From the NCBI GenBank assembly GCA_027943335.1, contig BSBK01004091.1, positions 62,001 through 126,000 of the forward strand: a DNA stretch of 64,000 nucleotides. The letters run 5' to 3'. This stretch comes from Chamaecyparis obtusa. Its lineage: Eukaryota > Streptophyta > Pinopsida > Cupressales > Cupressaceae. The translations under genes and the position numbers were made by a program. Positions 21,649-33,380 of this stretch are shown here, piece by piece. Positions within the stretch are counted from its first letter, which is position 1. Each line of letters begins with the position of its first letter. Below the pieces are notes generated by a model. The model made no database searches. It saw only the letters and a program-made list of their open reading frames with translations, and was not told the origin of the DNA.

Positions 21649-21759
21649 AAAGCGGTGCTCACATTGGACGAGGCTTATCCTTTGCCTCTATTCCCCGGTA
21701 TGCTCGATAAACTCCCCAAGATCGTCAAGCCAATAGTGTGCTGGCCTCAACAACAAAAT
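21649..21759 (+). pseudogene. Fragment C of the At4g22030-like gene (codons 223-259), copy 1
   Basis: Matches 25340-25450 of the intact gene with nine substitutions in 111 bp and no indel. The frame stays open and reads YPLPLFPGMLDK, but without start, promoter or the rest of the protein. It adjoins the right end of the CACTA-like element and continues exactly where fragment B stops. It lies in the same orientation as the intact gene, about 2.9 kb upstream of its start. Confidence 0.9.
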
Positions 21760-24100
21760 TCCCCATGTATTTAACGAGTTGGATTTAATTAATTCATGTC
21801 AAGGATAATTAATAGAAATTTTGGTCAATTAATGAGATTTTTTATTTTGATTATTTATGCCAATTATCGATAATCAGACTGGCATTATTGAGGACTTGGC
21901 CTTGAGTTAGCGAAAATAGGGCCTTTGGTTCTATTAGTCCATTTTAGTCTGATTACAATAGAAAACTAACCTAATACATAAATCCCTGTAATGATTAGCC
22001 CAAAGAAGTTTGGACGCAGTACAATCCCCTATCTACTAATTGCTATAATTTTCCTGGTGATGTTGTTGAACTATATATTCTTATTTGTGACAAATTTGTT
22101 CAAACCTAGTGTCATGTTTTTATTCGAATTGATGTAATAAAGGGGAGATATTTGAGTTTGTATTTCATTCTATAGGGTATACATTAGTAGAAATATATAT
22201 CTAGCCTTCTAGTAAATAAATAAATTTAATCATTATAAATAATTTCATCAGTGTTTCGTTTCTCTTATCATTATCTATAGGAAAAACAAAACAACCAACG
22301 TGATCCCCGATTTAATTTTAATTTAGTACGTAAAAATGAAAAGTTCTAAAACGATTGGAGATGAGACATAAACATGTAAATGGAAAGAGAAGGATAAGCA
22401 TCACTTACATCATTACTCATTTTATTTTGTTAGCATGTGATAATTCTAGTATTTGATGTGATTGATATCTAAAATTTGGAATTTATATAATGATTATATG
22501 ACCAAAGTTTGTGCAACCATATACCATAATCTAAAAGCTTAAATCATGAACTAGCAAACTCCATTTCTTCATGTATCAAGGATACTCAAACATTTTTTGA
22601 CAGAGCATGGAACTTTAGATAATGCATTGTAGAATATCTACACACAACCGTTTTTAGAAGAGCCCGACCCAAATATGAAATTGAATATCCACTAGTAAAT
22701 TCCATAATATGCCCTTTTTTACAAAGAATAGCATATTCTATGTACTATTATATTCATATCATCTGTGAAATGATTTAGAATGTTCCCATCAATAGATGAA
22801 CATTCATTTATGTCCTTACATTTCTTGTCAGCCATGATTCACTTGTCTATCATTCATACTTTTATTCTCCTCATTTCTAATTAATTCTTTCTAATGTTGA
22901 TTTGATTCTATTTTAAATCTTGATTTGTTTTAAATGTATATAGTACTACTAAAGCTAATACGTACCCCAAAATGTCCATGTTTGTTACAATCACTTGCAA
23001 TTTATTTCTTAAAAAATTTCAACATCATGAAGTGTAGAAAACACACCAAACCCTAATGCAACCTTATAACCTTCTTGGTATTCAAATTTTCTAAATCTAA
23101 ATCAAGTCAAAAAATATTTGTTATTTTTCCATATGTAACAATTTGCGTCGCAAAGGGTCCTATGGATTGAAATAGCTTAACATTACAATGCAGGTAAGTT
23201 AGAAACCAAATACCAAGTACTGTCAAACCCTAGAACATCTAGTTTGACCAATACAAAAGCACATAATAACATGCGAAAAATAATATATAACTCCAACAGC
23301 TCATTTTCAAGTATATTGAACAAATAAATAAAGTCAATTGAGTAGCATACAAAGAGTACACTATATTGCTAATAGCAACCTCCATACACATTGCATGTAC
23401 GAGATGGATGATCGGTAAATATGTGAATCCTCTAATTTGTATGCTATGTACTACTAGAAATTTCATATAACTTACACCTTTTCCGTCTAAATTGTGTTTA
23501 TTTGTTGGGTTACATTTACAAGGATGAATAGTGTATAAAAGTTGTGTTTGACTATAGAACTTGACAAAGAATATTGTATATTGCTACTAGCGAGCTCCAT
23601 AGATATCGCATATATGAAATGGACGATTGGTTAATCTTTGAGTTCTCTAATTTGTGTTCTTTGTAATACTATAAATCACATATGACTTACAACTTTTCTG
23701 TGTAAACTTGGCTTCTTTGATGGGTTATTTTTAGGATGATGGATAGTGTATAAAGGTCGTGTCTCGATATAAAATATGTCAAATGACTAAAATCCTTTTC
23801 AATTACATCTGTACAAGATACATTCCATATTATTGACCTTCAATTCATTCATTCTAGTTCAGTTTTGGAGTTGGATCCAAGATTGTACATATTAACTAGT
23901 TTTATTTAGTAGCGAATAGTACCCCAGCAAATCAATTATGGATATGTTTATTTAAGTTTTGAAAGTAGTAGATACAAGAATCTTGATAATTCTATCGTAA
24001 CTATACATCATTGGTTAAAGCTAACATACATTACATGCACTAAATAAATAAGCTAATAAATTACTTATTTAGTAACGCCATAGATATAATATAAATCAAG
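21760..24100. other. Long upstream region without a recognised gene, copy 1
   Basis: About 2.3 kb of AT-rich DNA between the gene fragment and the promoter of the intact gene. A 75-codon minus-strand frame (23239-23466) has no recognisable domain and overlaps the diverged repeat at 23349-23780. Nothing else could be supported. Confidence 0.5.
23349..23780. repeat. Diverged tandem duplication upstream of the gene, copy 1
   Basis: 23349-23557 and 23565-23780 share the same order of phrases: a TATATTGCTA core, CTCCATA, an ATGGA(C/T)GAT stretch, CTCTAATTTGT, then a final block around TAGTGTATAAA. It is an old local duplication of about 215 bp. Confidence 0.6.
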
Positions 24101-24529
24101 ATTAAAAAAGAGGAGGGAGGATACAAGATGTTGAAGGATCCTTTACATGTTGCCATAGATTCTCCGTTAATATCGATGGGACATCAGATGAGAGGCCCAG
24201 GGTCTTCATTGACATGCAGACGAATAATTTGTAGAATACAAAAAAGATCGGAAACCTGTTTTGCGTAAATATGTACAGAATAAGCAGAGCACTTTTGAAA
24301 ACGGCGGACGCCGAAACAAGAAAGGCGGTTATATGTTGCGGATAGAACTAGATCTACACAAGTTCATATACCCTACCCGAGGAATACGAATGAAAGCAAA
24401 TTTGTAAGGAGGCCGAGTCAAATTGACTGGTGAAGATGGCAATCGGGGTTGGGCTCGTTCAACTCCAACGTCTCTATCGTCAACGGAAGACTGGAGACTA
24501 GAAAAGGTCCGAGGGGAGCCTAGAATCCT

Positions 24530-24537
24530 CTATAAAT
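24530..24537 (+). promoter_or_regulatory. TATA box of the At4g22030-like gene, copy 1
   Basis: CTATAAAT lies about 140 bp upstream of the ATG in a GC-richer region than its surroundings. Transcription would be expected to begin about 25-35 bp downstream, giving a 5' leader of roughly 110 nt with no intervening ATG after about 24560. Confidence 0.7.
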
Positions 24538-24673
24538 GCCCGCCCAACATTTCCATTCTTCATTCCTCACAACTCCCATTTTCTGCACATACACATACAC
24601 CTAGATCTGAGGATTGATTGTTTCCATCAAATTCACATAGGCAAGGAGAGAAACAGAACACGCAATTCAAATT

Positions 24674-25945
24674 ATGGAGGCTCTCAAGCTAACAAGAGCT
24701 CTTAAGAGCAACACGGCTTTGCACTTGCAGACAGCGACACAGAAACATGGTCATGTAGGATTACCGAATTCTGCAAATAAATCATGGCGTATAAATCTTG
24801 ATCATCGTCAGATGGTTGTGGCTGCCTTGGAATATGGTCCAACCACAACCACAACCACAAAATACCTGCAGCAGAAGCAGGTTGACTTGTTCATACGCCC
24901 GCTAACCCAGTTTCACATCCACCGAAACCCCGACATTAAAGACAGTACAGATGATGATGAAGAGATGGTTGTGGCAAAGCTTCGTTTGGTGGCGGCAGCA
25001 GCGGCAGATCGGGCAGAAATGCACGGTGTCCTCGCACAGCAAAGAGACGGATGGAACAAACTCCTCCTCGCCTCCCTCACCAACATCACGCTCGCCGCGC
25101 TCATTCTCCAGGCTTTACCCAATAATAACACTAATAATGTCGTGGCCACACTTTTGTATGGCTTCTCCGCAGCTCTCATGTGCGGCGTCAACAGAATCCA
25201 GCCTTCGCAGCTGGCGGAGGAGCAGAGAATGGCGGCGCGGCTGTTCCGGCAGCTGAACACTGACATCCACACAAACCTTGCTCTGCCTCCCCATCTTCGG
25301 CAGGAGAAGAGTGCTCACTCCTTCCTCACCAACGCCTACAAAGCGGTGCTCGCATTGGACCAGGCTTATCCTCTGCCTCTCTTCCCCGGTATGCTCGACA
25401 AATTCCCCAAGATCGTCGAGCCAACAGTGTGGTGGCCTCAACAACAAAATCATCAAACCCACAACCCAATTGACAACAAGAACAAGAGCATCAATGGATG
25501 GAGTGCAGAGGTGGAAACCGAGTTGAGAGGACTTTCAGAGACGCTTAAGAGCGGTGACATTGCAGAGTTTGTGGGGTTGAGCAGCAAAGTATTGGGAGTA
25601 AACAGTGTGCTTGCAATTGCGGGGCCAGTGCTGACTGGCATTGCAGGGGCATTGAATTTGAATGGAGGCATGTTAGCGATGTCAATGGTGGCGGGCGTGT
25701 TGGGCGTGGTGGGCAACACACTGAGCCATGCAGGTCAGGTGGGAATGGTCTTCGAGATGTATAGAAACTGCGCAGGATTCTACCACTGCCTCGACTCCTC
25801 CATCTCAAACACCCTCAGCGAGGCAGATCCAGAGGCCAGAGAAAACGCAGAGCTATTCCGTTGGAGATTGGCCTTGCAGCTGGGTCGCGATCCAAATTCT
25901 CCTCTTGCAGATTCTTCCTCCAAATTTGCCGGCAAGCTTTTCTGA
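24674..25945 (+). CDS. Probable F-box protein At4g22030-like, copy 1
   Basis: An intronless 423-codon frame with strong similarity to the plant family named after Arabidopsis At4g22030. Conserved blocks I recognise: DRAEMHGVLAQQRDGWNKL (112-130), NRIQPSQLAEEQR (173-185), ALDQAYPLPLFPGMLDKFP (227-245) followed by VWWP (252-255), NGWSAEVETELR (274-285), SVLAIAGPVLTGIAG (311-325) and AGQVGMVFEMYRNCAGF (353-369), ending in FAGKLF. Hydrophobic segments at about 130-148, 155-172 and 308-350 suggest membrane association. Residues 1-55 are basic and hydroxyl-rich and could be an organelle targeting peptide. A threonine run lies at 57-62. The F-box name comes from old annotation; I see no convincing F-box motif, so biochemical function is unknown. 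Coding bases are GC-richer than the flanks. Confidence 0.85.
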   Translation: MEALKLTRALKSNTALHLQTATQKHGHVGLPNSANKSWRINLDHRQMVVAALEYGPTTTTTTKYLQQKQVDLFIRPLTQFHIHRNPDIKDSTDDDEEMVVAKLRLVAAAAADRAEMHGVLAQQRDGWNKLLLASLTNITLAALILQALPNNNTNNVVATLLYGFSAALMCGVNRIQPSQLAEEQRMAARLFRQLNTDIHTNLALPPHLRQEKSAHSFLTNAYKAVLALDQAYPLPLFPGMLDKFPKIVEPTVWWPQQQNHQTHNPIDNKNKSINGWSAEVETELRGLSETLKSGDIAEFVGLSSKVLGVNSVLAIAGPVLTGIAGALNLNGGMLAMSMVAGVLGVVGNTLSHAGQVGMVFEMYRNCAGFYHCLDSSISNTLSEADPEARENAELFRWRLALQLGRDPNSPLADSSSKFAGKLF

Positions 25946-26123
25946 TCAATTGTTAACAGACAGACACGGCCCATTTTTTCAGGCTTCGGCCTTGTACACA
26001 GCTATACATACATTTTACATGTGATTAATCCATACAAACACTTATCCTCACTACGTGTTGCCAGATTTGTGATGCAGTTTTTCTTTTCCTAACACTCTTT
26101 TCTATGCTAACTCACCATGAAAG

Positions 26124-26558
26124 CACGTGGAACAGCTTACACACTACCCATGACGACGATAAAATATTTAAGTTTTATAACCAAGGATTCGTTAGAAAAA
26201 CGCCATGCAAGCAAGCTTTTCTAGGTTCTAGCCTTGATGTACACAAGTGCAAATAAACTATGCTTCTGCTCGCCGGATTTTACCATGCACACGGTCTGGC
26301 TCCACTCCTTATTGTGGGTCCCCGTCTTGGTGGCCTCCGGTGGTTCAGGTGGCCAAGAGAACAATGCGGATGGATGGACTCTTTCAGGCCCTGAACCGGA
26401 TCCTTGCCCTGGCTGAAAGGAGATTCAGGAATGGAACCAAAGAGAGGAAGAAAAATGAAACCAACCGTAAGTAAATAAGGAGAAAAGCGTTTCCGGAAAA
26501 CCCAAGCTTCCAAACCACGTGCCTCCAATGTACTATAGATAGAAATTAATGTCACGTG
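26124..26558. promoter_or_regulatory. Three CACGTG (G-box) motifs downstream of the gene, copy 1
   Basis: Exact CACGTG at 26124-26129, 26516-26521 and 26553-26558. G-boxes are bZIP/bHLH binding sites in plants. They lie 3' of the gene, and no second gene start is recognised, so their role is unknown. Confidence 0.3.
26252..26257 (+). terminator. Possible polyadenylation signal, copy 1
   Basis: AATAAA about 307 bp after the stop codon, the first perfect match seen downstream on the plus strand. Plant signals are loose, so actual cleavage may be earlier. Confidence 0.3.
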
Positions 26559-26678
26559 ACCACTCTTTTGAATATAGTGTGGATTGCAACAAGGATTATT
26601 CATTCATTTCCTTCTTATTCTTGATTTTTGTGGCAACCAATTTTATTCCTTTCTTTTCTAAATCCATATTATTCGGTA
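26258..26678. other. GC-richer downstream segment, copy 1
   Basis: Open frames on both strands overlap here (for example 26247-26474 plus, 26280-26603 minus). One plus frame includes DGLFQALNRILALAERRFRN before a GTAAGT-like donor at 26467. I do not recognise a family; it may be a remnant exon. Confidence 0.3.
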
Positions 26679-28390
26679 AGAGGAGGGCAATAGGGTATTA
26701 AAAGGATCCCTAAACCTTTAGATTGGGTTTTGAAATGGCTCCCATCACTATAATGCAACCGTCAGCTAAGGTACCCTGCCAGCCATTCCACCACTCTCCT
26801 GCAAATCTTCTCCCCATCTAAATAGGAGAGAAGGAAAATACAAGAAGGGACACCAAGACCTCATTCACCCCTACATCCAAGCAACCATCTAGCTGATAGT
26901 AGACCGCAAAAAATAACACTTCTCCTCAACCCTAGAGCGATTATCCACCTCCATAGGAAAAATTGCCACCTCAGTCGGCCAATAGAGAGGAAAAAATTAG
27001 TAAGTTGATCCAAACCCACAATGTAGCCACGCGGAGGAACCCAACCAAAATAGTGGAAGGCTCCGCCTCAATAGGAACCATACAGGGAGGAACCAAGTCA
27101 GGAAAAATAACAACCCATATAGGAAGAGGAAAATAGAAGCTTTGAGCTCCATTAGGGCCAAACACGACCCCACCACAACAAAACCATTATCAAAAACATG
27201 TCAAGAAGGGCCTTTTGGTATTAAGGAACACTGAGAGGAGGGGCACGAATCAATATTCTACACTTTTTAACCTTTGTTAAGATGATTCTTAAACCATAAA
27301 CCACATATAATGCATCTTTTGCAGCCAATGCTACCTTTGCTTCCTTCAATGCACTGAACAAAGTACCCAACGTAAGAGGAATTCAAATTCTAAGTTCACT
27401 TATCCTCCCAATGAATCTATCCTTTTCAGTGATTAAATCCTTAATTTTATTAATCAAATAAATGACTTATCCTTCTTGACTAGATATAGAAATTATTAAG
27501 GGAGAAAAGGAATGTGATAGTTCTGACAATTTCTTCTCATTCTCCTTAACCAACTTCTCAATGTCTTCAACACACTTAGAATAAGATAGACATGCCTTAT
27601 AAACTTTTCCTCCTACAGATATAGCAACTTGAATGCTTTTCATACCAACTCCTAATAGCATTCTATCCTTAGCAATCAAAGAATTCAACTGATTGAATTT
27701 GTTATCATCAAATTCAACTTTGACCTTAATCACTACAGACTTCTTCAGAGATTCAAAATGTGTACTTGTTGAGTCAATAAGGCCCTTCATTTGACCGAAT
27801 GGAGTATCAATTGGATCTATAACATAGTTAGGCATTATCTTCTCCAATAGATCAAATTCGCGGCTAAATAACTCATTGTCTTCAATGCGAGTCTTCATAG
27901 TTTCATCCCGTGCCTTTGCAAGCTTCGTATTCTAAACAGGAGACAATGTCTCCAAATTGATTGGACCTTGTATGATTTCTAAGTCATCCACATCTACACT
28001 ATTCTTCTCCAAAAAGACATGAACTACCTTAGCAGTATCTCTTTCTTCCATCTTAGCACTTGATTGCATCATCTCAGGTAACAGTTCTGCCTTCTCGCCA
28101 CCTCACTTTTCTCCTTCAACATATCCCATAGGAGCAACATGCACACTAAGTGGAATACCATAAATATAAACATCAAGAACATTACCTACAATAGGAATGT
28201 TGCTGTCAATTTGTTCACTGTCTAGAACAAGGGTGTCTTAAGCATAATTAGCATCATCTTTATCTACAACTTCGAATTGATTATCCAACAAAATCTTCCT
28301 CGATACCTTCTTTGTTTCTAATATAACCTCTTTAGTCTTACCTGTCATCAACTTATTAATCCTTGTTGTACTCCTTAATTGATCTCTACA
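26679..28390. repeat. Diverged direct repeat R1 with transposon protein remnants
   Basis: Similar over much of its length to R2 (31795-33320 in copy 2), about 5.1 kb away in the same orientation. It carries minus-strand coding remnants, of which 27467-27898 is the longest open piece. The boundary chosen between tandem copies 1 and 2 (28130) falls inside it. Confidence 0.6.
27467..27898 (-). pseudogene. Degenerate transposon-type reading frame in R1, first instance
   Basis: 143 codons, lysine/glutamate/serine-rich, with DLLEKIMPNYVIDPIDTPFG near residues 17-36 and a C-terminal KENEKKLSELSHSF. It continues the same decayed protein whose upstream part is read, with stops, at about 28390-28000. 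R2 contains a more broken version. Unrecognised family, no catalytic motif. Confidence 0.45.
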
Positions 28391-31300
28391 ATAGTTTCCT
28401 CCTATTTTCTCTTACCTTCATTATCAAATTTCTTATATTAAAGCTTAAGAGGTTTGATATTACCATGTACTTTGATAGCTTCATATGCTTCATCAACTAT
28501 CATATCAACTGAAACTAAATCAGTCTTGCTCTTCTTACTTCACTTTTCTTACTCTGATGGTTTACCCTTTGAAACTCTTCCTTCTTTGGCTCCTTAAGAT
28601 TTTATTTCTTTTTCTACACTATTAGACTTAGTAGCCTCGTCATCATCTATAGATAGTCGGTACTTTCTTGTGCTCTTTGTCTTCACTCTTACAGCCTCTT
28701 TACCAAATGATTGTTTTTAGGGTTCCTTCTTGGAACTAACTGATTTAGGTGTACCAACTGGCTTAGGTGGACTAGTGGATGGTGCATATCTTCTTGTCTA
28801 CCTTGTCTTTGATGAAGAAAAAATGGGAGTATCTGATTCTACATTAATTGATTCTTCTTCCCTCTTTTCTTCTAATTCTATTTGTCCCTTCCTTGCTTCT
28901 CTCAAGTTTTGAGCTGGAATATGAAAACTCTTATTGAGATACTCTACCTCCTTTCTCACTCTTCTTTCTCTGCCAGGTCTATTCACTTCTAAATGCACCT
29001 TTATGTTTTTCTCCTTGAATGTAGATAACCTCTCCTCATTTGGATCAATAGGCCTCTTCAAAATATCTTGAGCATAAGCATCAAGAATAAGCTCGTCTAC
29101 TTCGTATCCCATGGTCATGATCCAAGATGTTCTAGGCTCAACTAATTCCATCAAATAAACATCAGTCTCTACCGTGAAGCATATGGTATCTTCATACTTA
29201 TCTATAATATATTTTTTAATTCTTTCTCTCTGCTACATTTTGTTTTGGGAATCTTTGAAGAAACCCCGTAGAATACTCTTCCTTGATTTTTTGTCAACCA
29301 TATAAAGAATTTGTACGATCTGAAGTACAAAATATATATTAGTCTAGGTCCTAAATCCTTCAAACACCAAGAACTTCATTTATGAAGTAAAGGAATAGGC
29401 ACAAGATTAATGTACCATATTTGAAGATTTTCTTTCTATCCTTCTTGATCTTAGCTAAATTCTACAATGAATAAACTCTTAATACCTTGCAATAGTCATA
29501 AATTCCATCTTCTTTTACCATCCAATATGACAATTATATGGAAATGCTTGAAACTAAATTATCTCTGCTAGAGTGATAGATCTTGTAACCTATGACCATA
29601 GCTACAAATCTTAAATCTGGATGAATTATATCATTTATGGTCATTGCCCTCTTATCCCACTATGATTCAGTAGCATCGGTAACAATTTCATTCTAAATAG
29701 ACTTTAGCATAGGGACCTCATTGGATGCATTAAACCTAGTAACTATCTTGAGAACATCCTTAGTAATCTTGTAGGGTTAGTCAAGCCACATAAATTAAGC
29801 ATGTATTCTTCTTAGAACATACATGATCTGCTCATTTTCATCAAAGATTCAAAAGTGGGGAGCTTCATGACTTGAGCTAGGTTTTTCTCTTCAAGAACCT
29901 TGTATTCATATTTTAGTTTAGAATTTGCAATAGCTCGGATGAATAAATCTTATGAATCTGATGGCTACCCAATTCTTCCAAGTTTTCATGAATATAAGCC
30001 CTAATGTCTTCTATGTGCAACACGCCTATGGTACTGTTGAAAATGCCCCTTCTGGATCATCCTCTATTGATTTGTAAGGGCGTTTCTTAAATTTTGGTCT
30101 AGGGTGCTCGGTTATATCATCTATATGAGGTTTATCCATGATTTACCAAGGCCACAACTCCTTTATAATCCAAAACTAAATATATGTGAATATGATTAGC
30201 TTATGAATAATTTCTAGTTTTCCTATTTTTGAATCCTTTGAGAACATAAAAAGAAAAGAAAAATTATATTCCAAACAAGAAAAAAAAATATAAATCAAGA
30301 AATATAAAAATTGTGATTCAAAAATTAGTTAAAATTCAAAGCTAACACGAACAAGTTCTAAAATCATTTATCCCTTTAAAATGAGACACATTTTTACTTA
30401 ATTTTTATTGGATTTTTTTCTAATTATTTTTTTATTAGGAGAAAATATAGGTTTTGAAGGGGGCATTAAACCCTATTACAAATAGATTTTGAGAGGGATT
30501 TGGAACACATCATAAACAAATATTTTTATAAGATATAATAATTAAGAATAATATCTAGTCGACAACACAGAAGGAGTAACCCAGAATAATATCATCTTAC
30601 AAAGCACAAGCTGGAGTAACAATAGGCCAGAGCCTTACAACTCAAAGAACATGGTTTTCGAGGCTCCCTTAACTTTAATACTAGAAAACCATGGGTCTTT
30701 CAAGGAACCCATACCCTGCGGATACATGGGTTTTAACAAGGCTCCCATAACCTTTATTCTTACAGAAAACTAGATAGAATAATCAATGTTCAAAGGAAGA
30801 GTCGATAACAAGGGCTTCTCCAGAAGGGAAAACTTTAGTGGTGAATATTTGCCATTTCGCGAATGTCACATGTCAGCAACCTAAGATTTGGGGAATATGA
30901 TGTGTGTATCAATTTGACCGTGTCGCCCGAACTTTATAAATATTGGGTGGGATGCCCAAGTCCATCGCCCATTGGTTTATGTATTTTTCCCCTTTTCTTT
31001 CACAATATTGACAATCGAATCTAATTGTTGGACACTATAAATTGAAAAATTTTGCCTATAATTTCCAAAGCTTATTGTAACTGACAACCATATTCACCAA
31101 TATGCGGTCAAAATTTAACCTTAGGGTTGACACGTCTCTCTATTCCAAAGACTTTCAATAAAACTTAATATCTTTTAAAACTTTGGCCGGAAATAGATTT
31201 GCACACGTCTCTATTCCGGAGACTTTTGGGGGAATCTTTGAATCCTTTAAAACCTTGGCTCGAAATAGAATTCCTGCCATTGCTCTCAGATCATCAAACG

Positions 31301-31794
31301 GTTATAAAAATTAGGGTTATCTCCTATCAGGAGATAGAAAATTAACTCACAGTACTGCGACGGGGAGCGCACTAGGTGAGCTACCCGTAGACCCCGTCTT
31401 GGGGGCATTTCCTCCAAACCCCTGTCAAATAATGATGATTTCTAGGTATGTGTTCCTGTTATCATGATTTTCTTCAATAACGAAAGATTCGCCAATATTT
31501 TATATAATTTTCATGTAATTGAAAAACAATTTCCGGTGCAAATAATATGTTTTCCTTTGAAATTAAAAAAATTCGCCAACAATATTATTTTTTTCGACCC
31601 AAAATAATGTAGGATTTGCCAAGATTTTACACTTTTTCTAGGGAGGGGGTTTCTTAAAGTTTTCCCTGTTCTCCAGGCTCTCATAAACTGACAACCTAAA
31701 ACGTGTGGTTTAAAAAACTCCCATAACCTTAATAATCACCAAAAGTAAAATTAACCATAACCGCTCACTAGAAAAATAAGAACTACCAACCCTC
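28391..31794 (-). mobile_element. Transposon remnant, central block, copy 2
   Basis: Counterpart of 7006-10405 at 1-2% divergence. It holds the decayed minus-strand protein and a non-coding part with repeated GGCTCCC phrases. It is bracketed by R1 and R2. Confidence 0.5.
28798..29154 (-). pseudogene. Degenerate transposon-type reading frame, copy 2
   Basis: 118 codons, the same protein piece as 7459-7788 with a different C-terminus because of a small indel (ARKGQIELEEKREEESINVE). Upstream and downstream stops show it is a fragment. Confidence 0.45.
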
Positions 31795-33320
31795 AGAGGA
31801 GGGAAATAGGGTTTTAAACATGGCTCCCTAAACCTTCAGATTGGGTTTTGAAATGGCTCCCATTACCATAATGCAACCCTTCCCTACGGTACCCTACCAA
31901 CCATTCTACCACTCTCCTGGGAATCTTTTCCCCATGTAAATAGGAGAGAAGGAAAAGACAAGAAGGGAAACCAAGACCTCATTTACCTCTACATACAAGC
32001 ATCCATGACTGAGAGAAGCCCATAAAAAATAACATTTCTCCTCAACCCTAGAGTGATTATACACCTAGATATAGGAAAACTTTCCACCTCAATCGGCCAA
32101 TAGAGAGAGTAAAAAATAATTAGGTTGATCCAAACCCACAATGTAGCCACACAGAGGAACCCCACATTAATAGTGGAAGACTCCACCTGAATAGAACCAT
32201 GCAGGGAGGAACCAAACCAAGAAATATAACAACCCATATAGGATTAAAAAAAGAAGCTTTGAGCTCCATTAAGGCCAAACACGGCCCCACCACAAAAAAA
32301 CCCATATCAAAAACATGTCAGGAAGGGCCTTTTGGTATTAAGGAACACTGAGAGGAGGGGGGTCAATCGGTATTCTAAATTTTTTTACCTTGTTGAGATG
32401 ATTCTTAAACCATAAACCACATACAATTAAATGTAAGGTGAAAAAACATAAGACAAATATCCACAACACCATAACACCAAGATTTTTATCGTGGAAATCC
32501 AGTTAGGGAAAACCCATTGTGGGGATGGAACCCACAAATAAAAATACTGTACACAAAATCCTAATAGCATTCTATCCTCAGCAATCAAAGAATTCAACTT
32601 ATTAAACTTTTTTATCATCAAATTCATCGTTGACCTTAATCATTGCAAACATCTTAAAAGATTCAAACTGTGTACTTACTAAATTGATAATGCACTTCAA
32701 TCGACTGGATGGAGTATCAATTGGATCTTTTACATAGGCAGGTATTATCTTTTCTAATACATCTGATGCATGACTCAATAAATCATTCTATTCAATGTGA
32801 TTCTTCAAAATTTCCTCCATTTGCTTTTCTTATTCGAGTGATGCAATATTCATCTTATAAATAGAAGACAATGTGTCCACATTTAATGGACCTTGTATGA
32901 TTTCCAAGTCATCCACATCTACACTATATTTCTCCAAGAAGACCTTAACTACCTCAACAGTATCTCTTGCTTCCATCAAGTAACACTTGATTGCATCATC
33001 TCACGTAACATTTCTTCCTTCTCACCACCTTTCTTTTCTCCTTCAACATCTCCCATAGGATCAAAAGATATACTAATTGGAACACTAGAAATATAAATAT
33101 CAAGAACATTATCGACAACAACAATTTTGCTATCAATTTTTTCATTGTCTAGAACAAGGCCCAAGGTGTCTTGAGCATCATTAGCATCATCTTTATCTAC
33201 AACTTCAAACTGATTATCCAAAAAAATATTTCTCAAGGCCTTCTCTATTTTTAACATAACCTCTTGAGTCTTACCTATCATCAATTTATTAATCCTTGAT
33301 TTACTCCTTAATTGGTCTTT
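31795..33320. repeat. Diverged direct repeat R2, copy 2
   Basis: Counterpart of 10406-11932, similar to R1 in the same unit. Confidence 0.6.
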
Positions 33321-33380
33321 GGATTTCTTAAGGATCAATTTCAGCTCTCTAATAGAAATCACCAGACCTAAACCAATCAA
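32976..33380 (-). pseudogene. Degenerate transposon-type reading frame in R2, copy 2
   Basis: 134 codons, orthologous to 11603-11992 with a few substitutions and a slightly different end. Charged protein of unknown function. Confidence 0.45.

Larger units (their letters stand above)
6745..28129. repeat. Tandem unit copy 1 (left-truncated, with 1,630 net extra bases)
   Basis: It aligns to 28130-49517 along its length. Offsets are about 21,385-21,388 left of 12876 and exactly 19,758 right of 14538. The difference is the 1,661-bp segment missing from the other copies. Left of about 16.73 kb substitutions are frequent, roughly 1-2% by eye. Right of it only about three were seen in 11 kb (for example 17992, 18177, 22773). 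Confidence 0.9.

Noticed and set aside
24913..25974. Several long frames on the minus strand and in other plus frames over the 423-codon gene (repeated at 44671-45732)
   Set aside because: They overlap a well-supported gene with family-wide conserved blocks and are by-products of its GC-rich codons.
26679..33320. R1 and R2 as the two LTRs of one retrotransposon
   Set aside because: Both contain protein-coding remnants, ends lack a clear TG...CA, and no target duplication was found.
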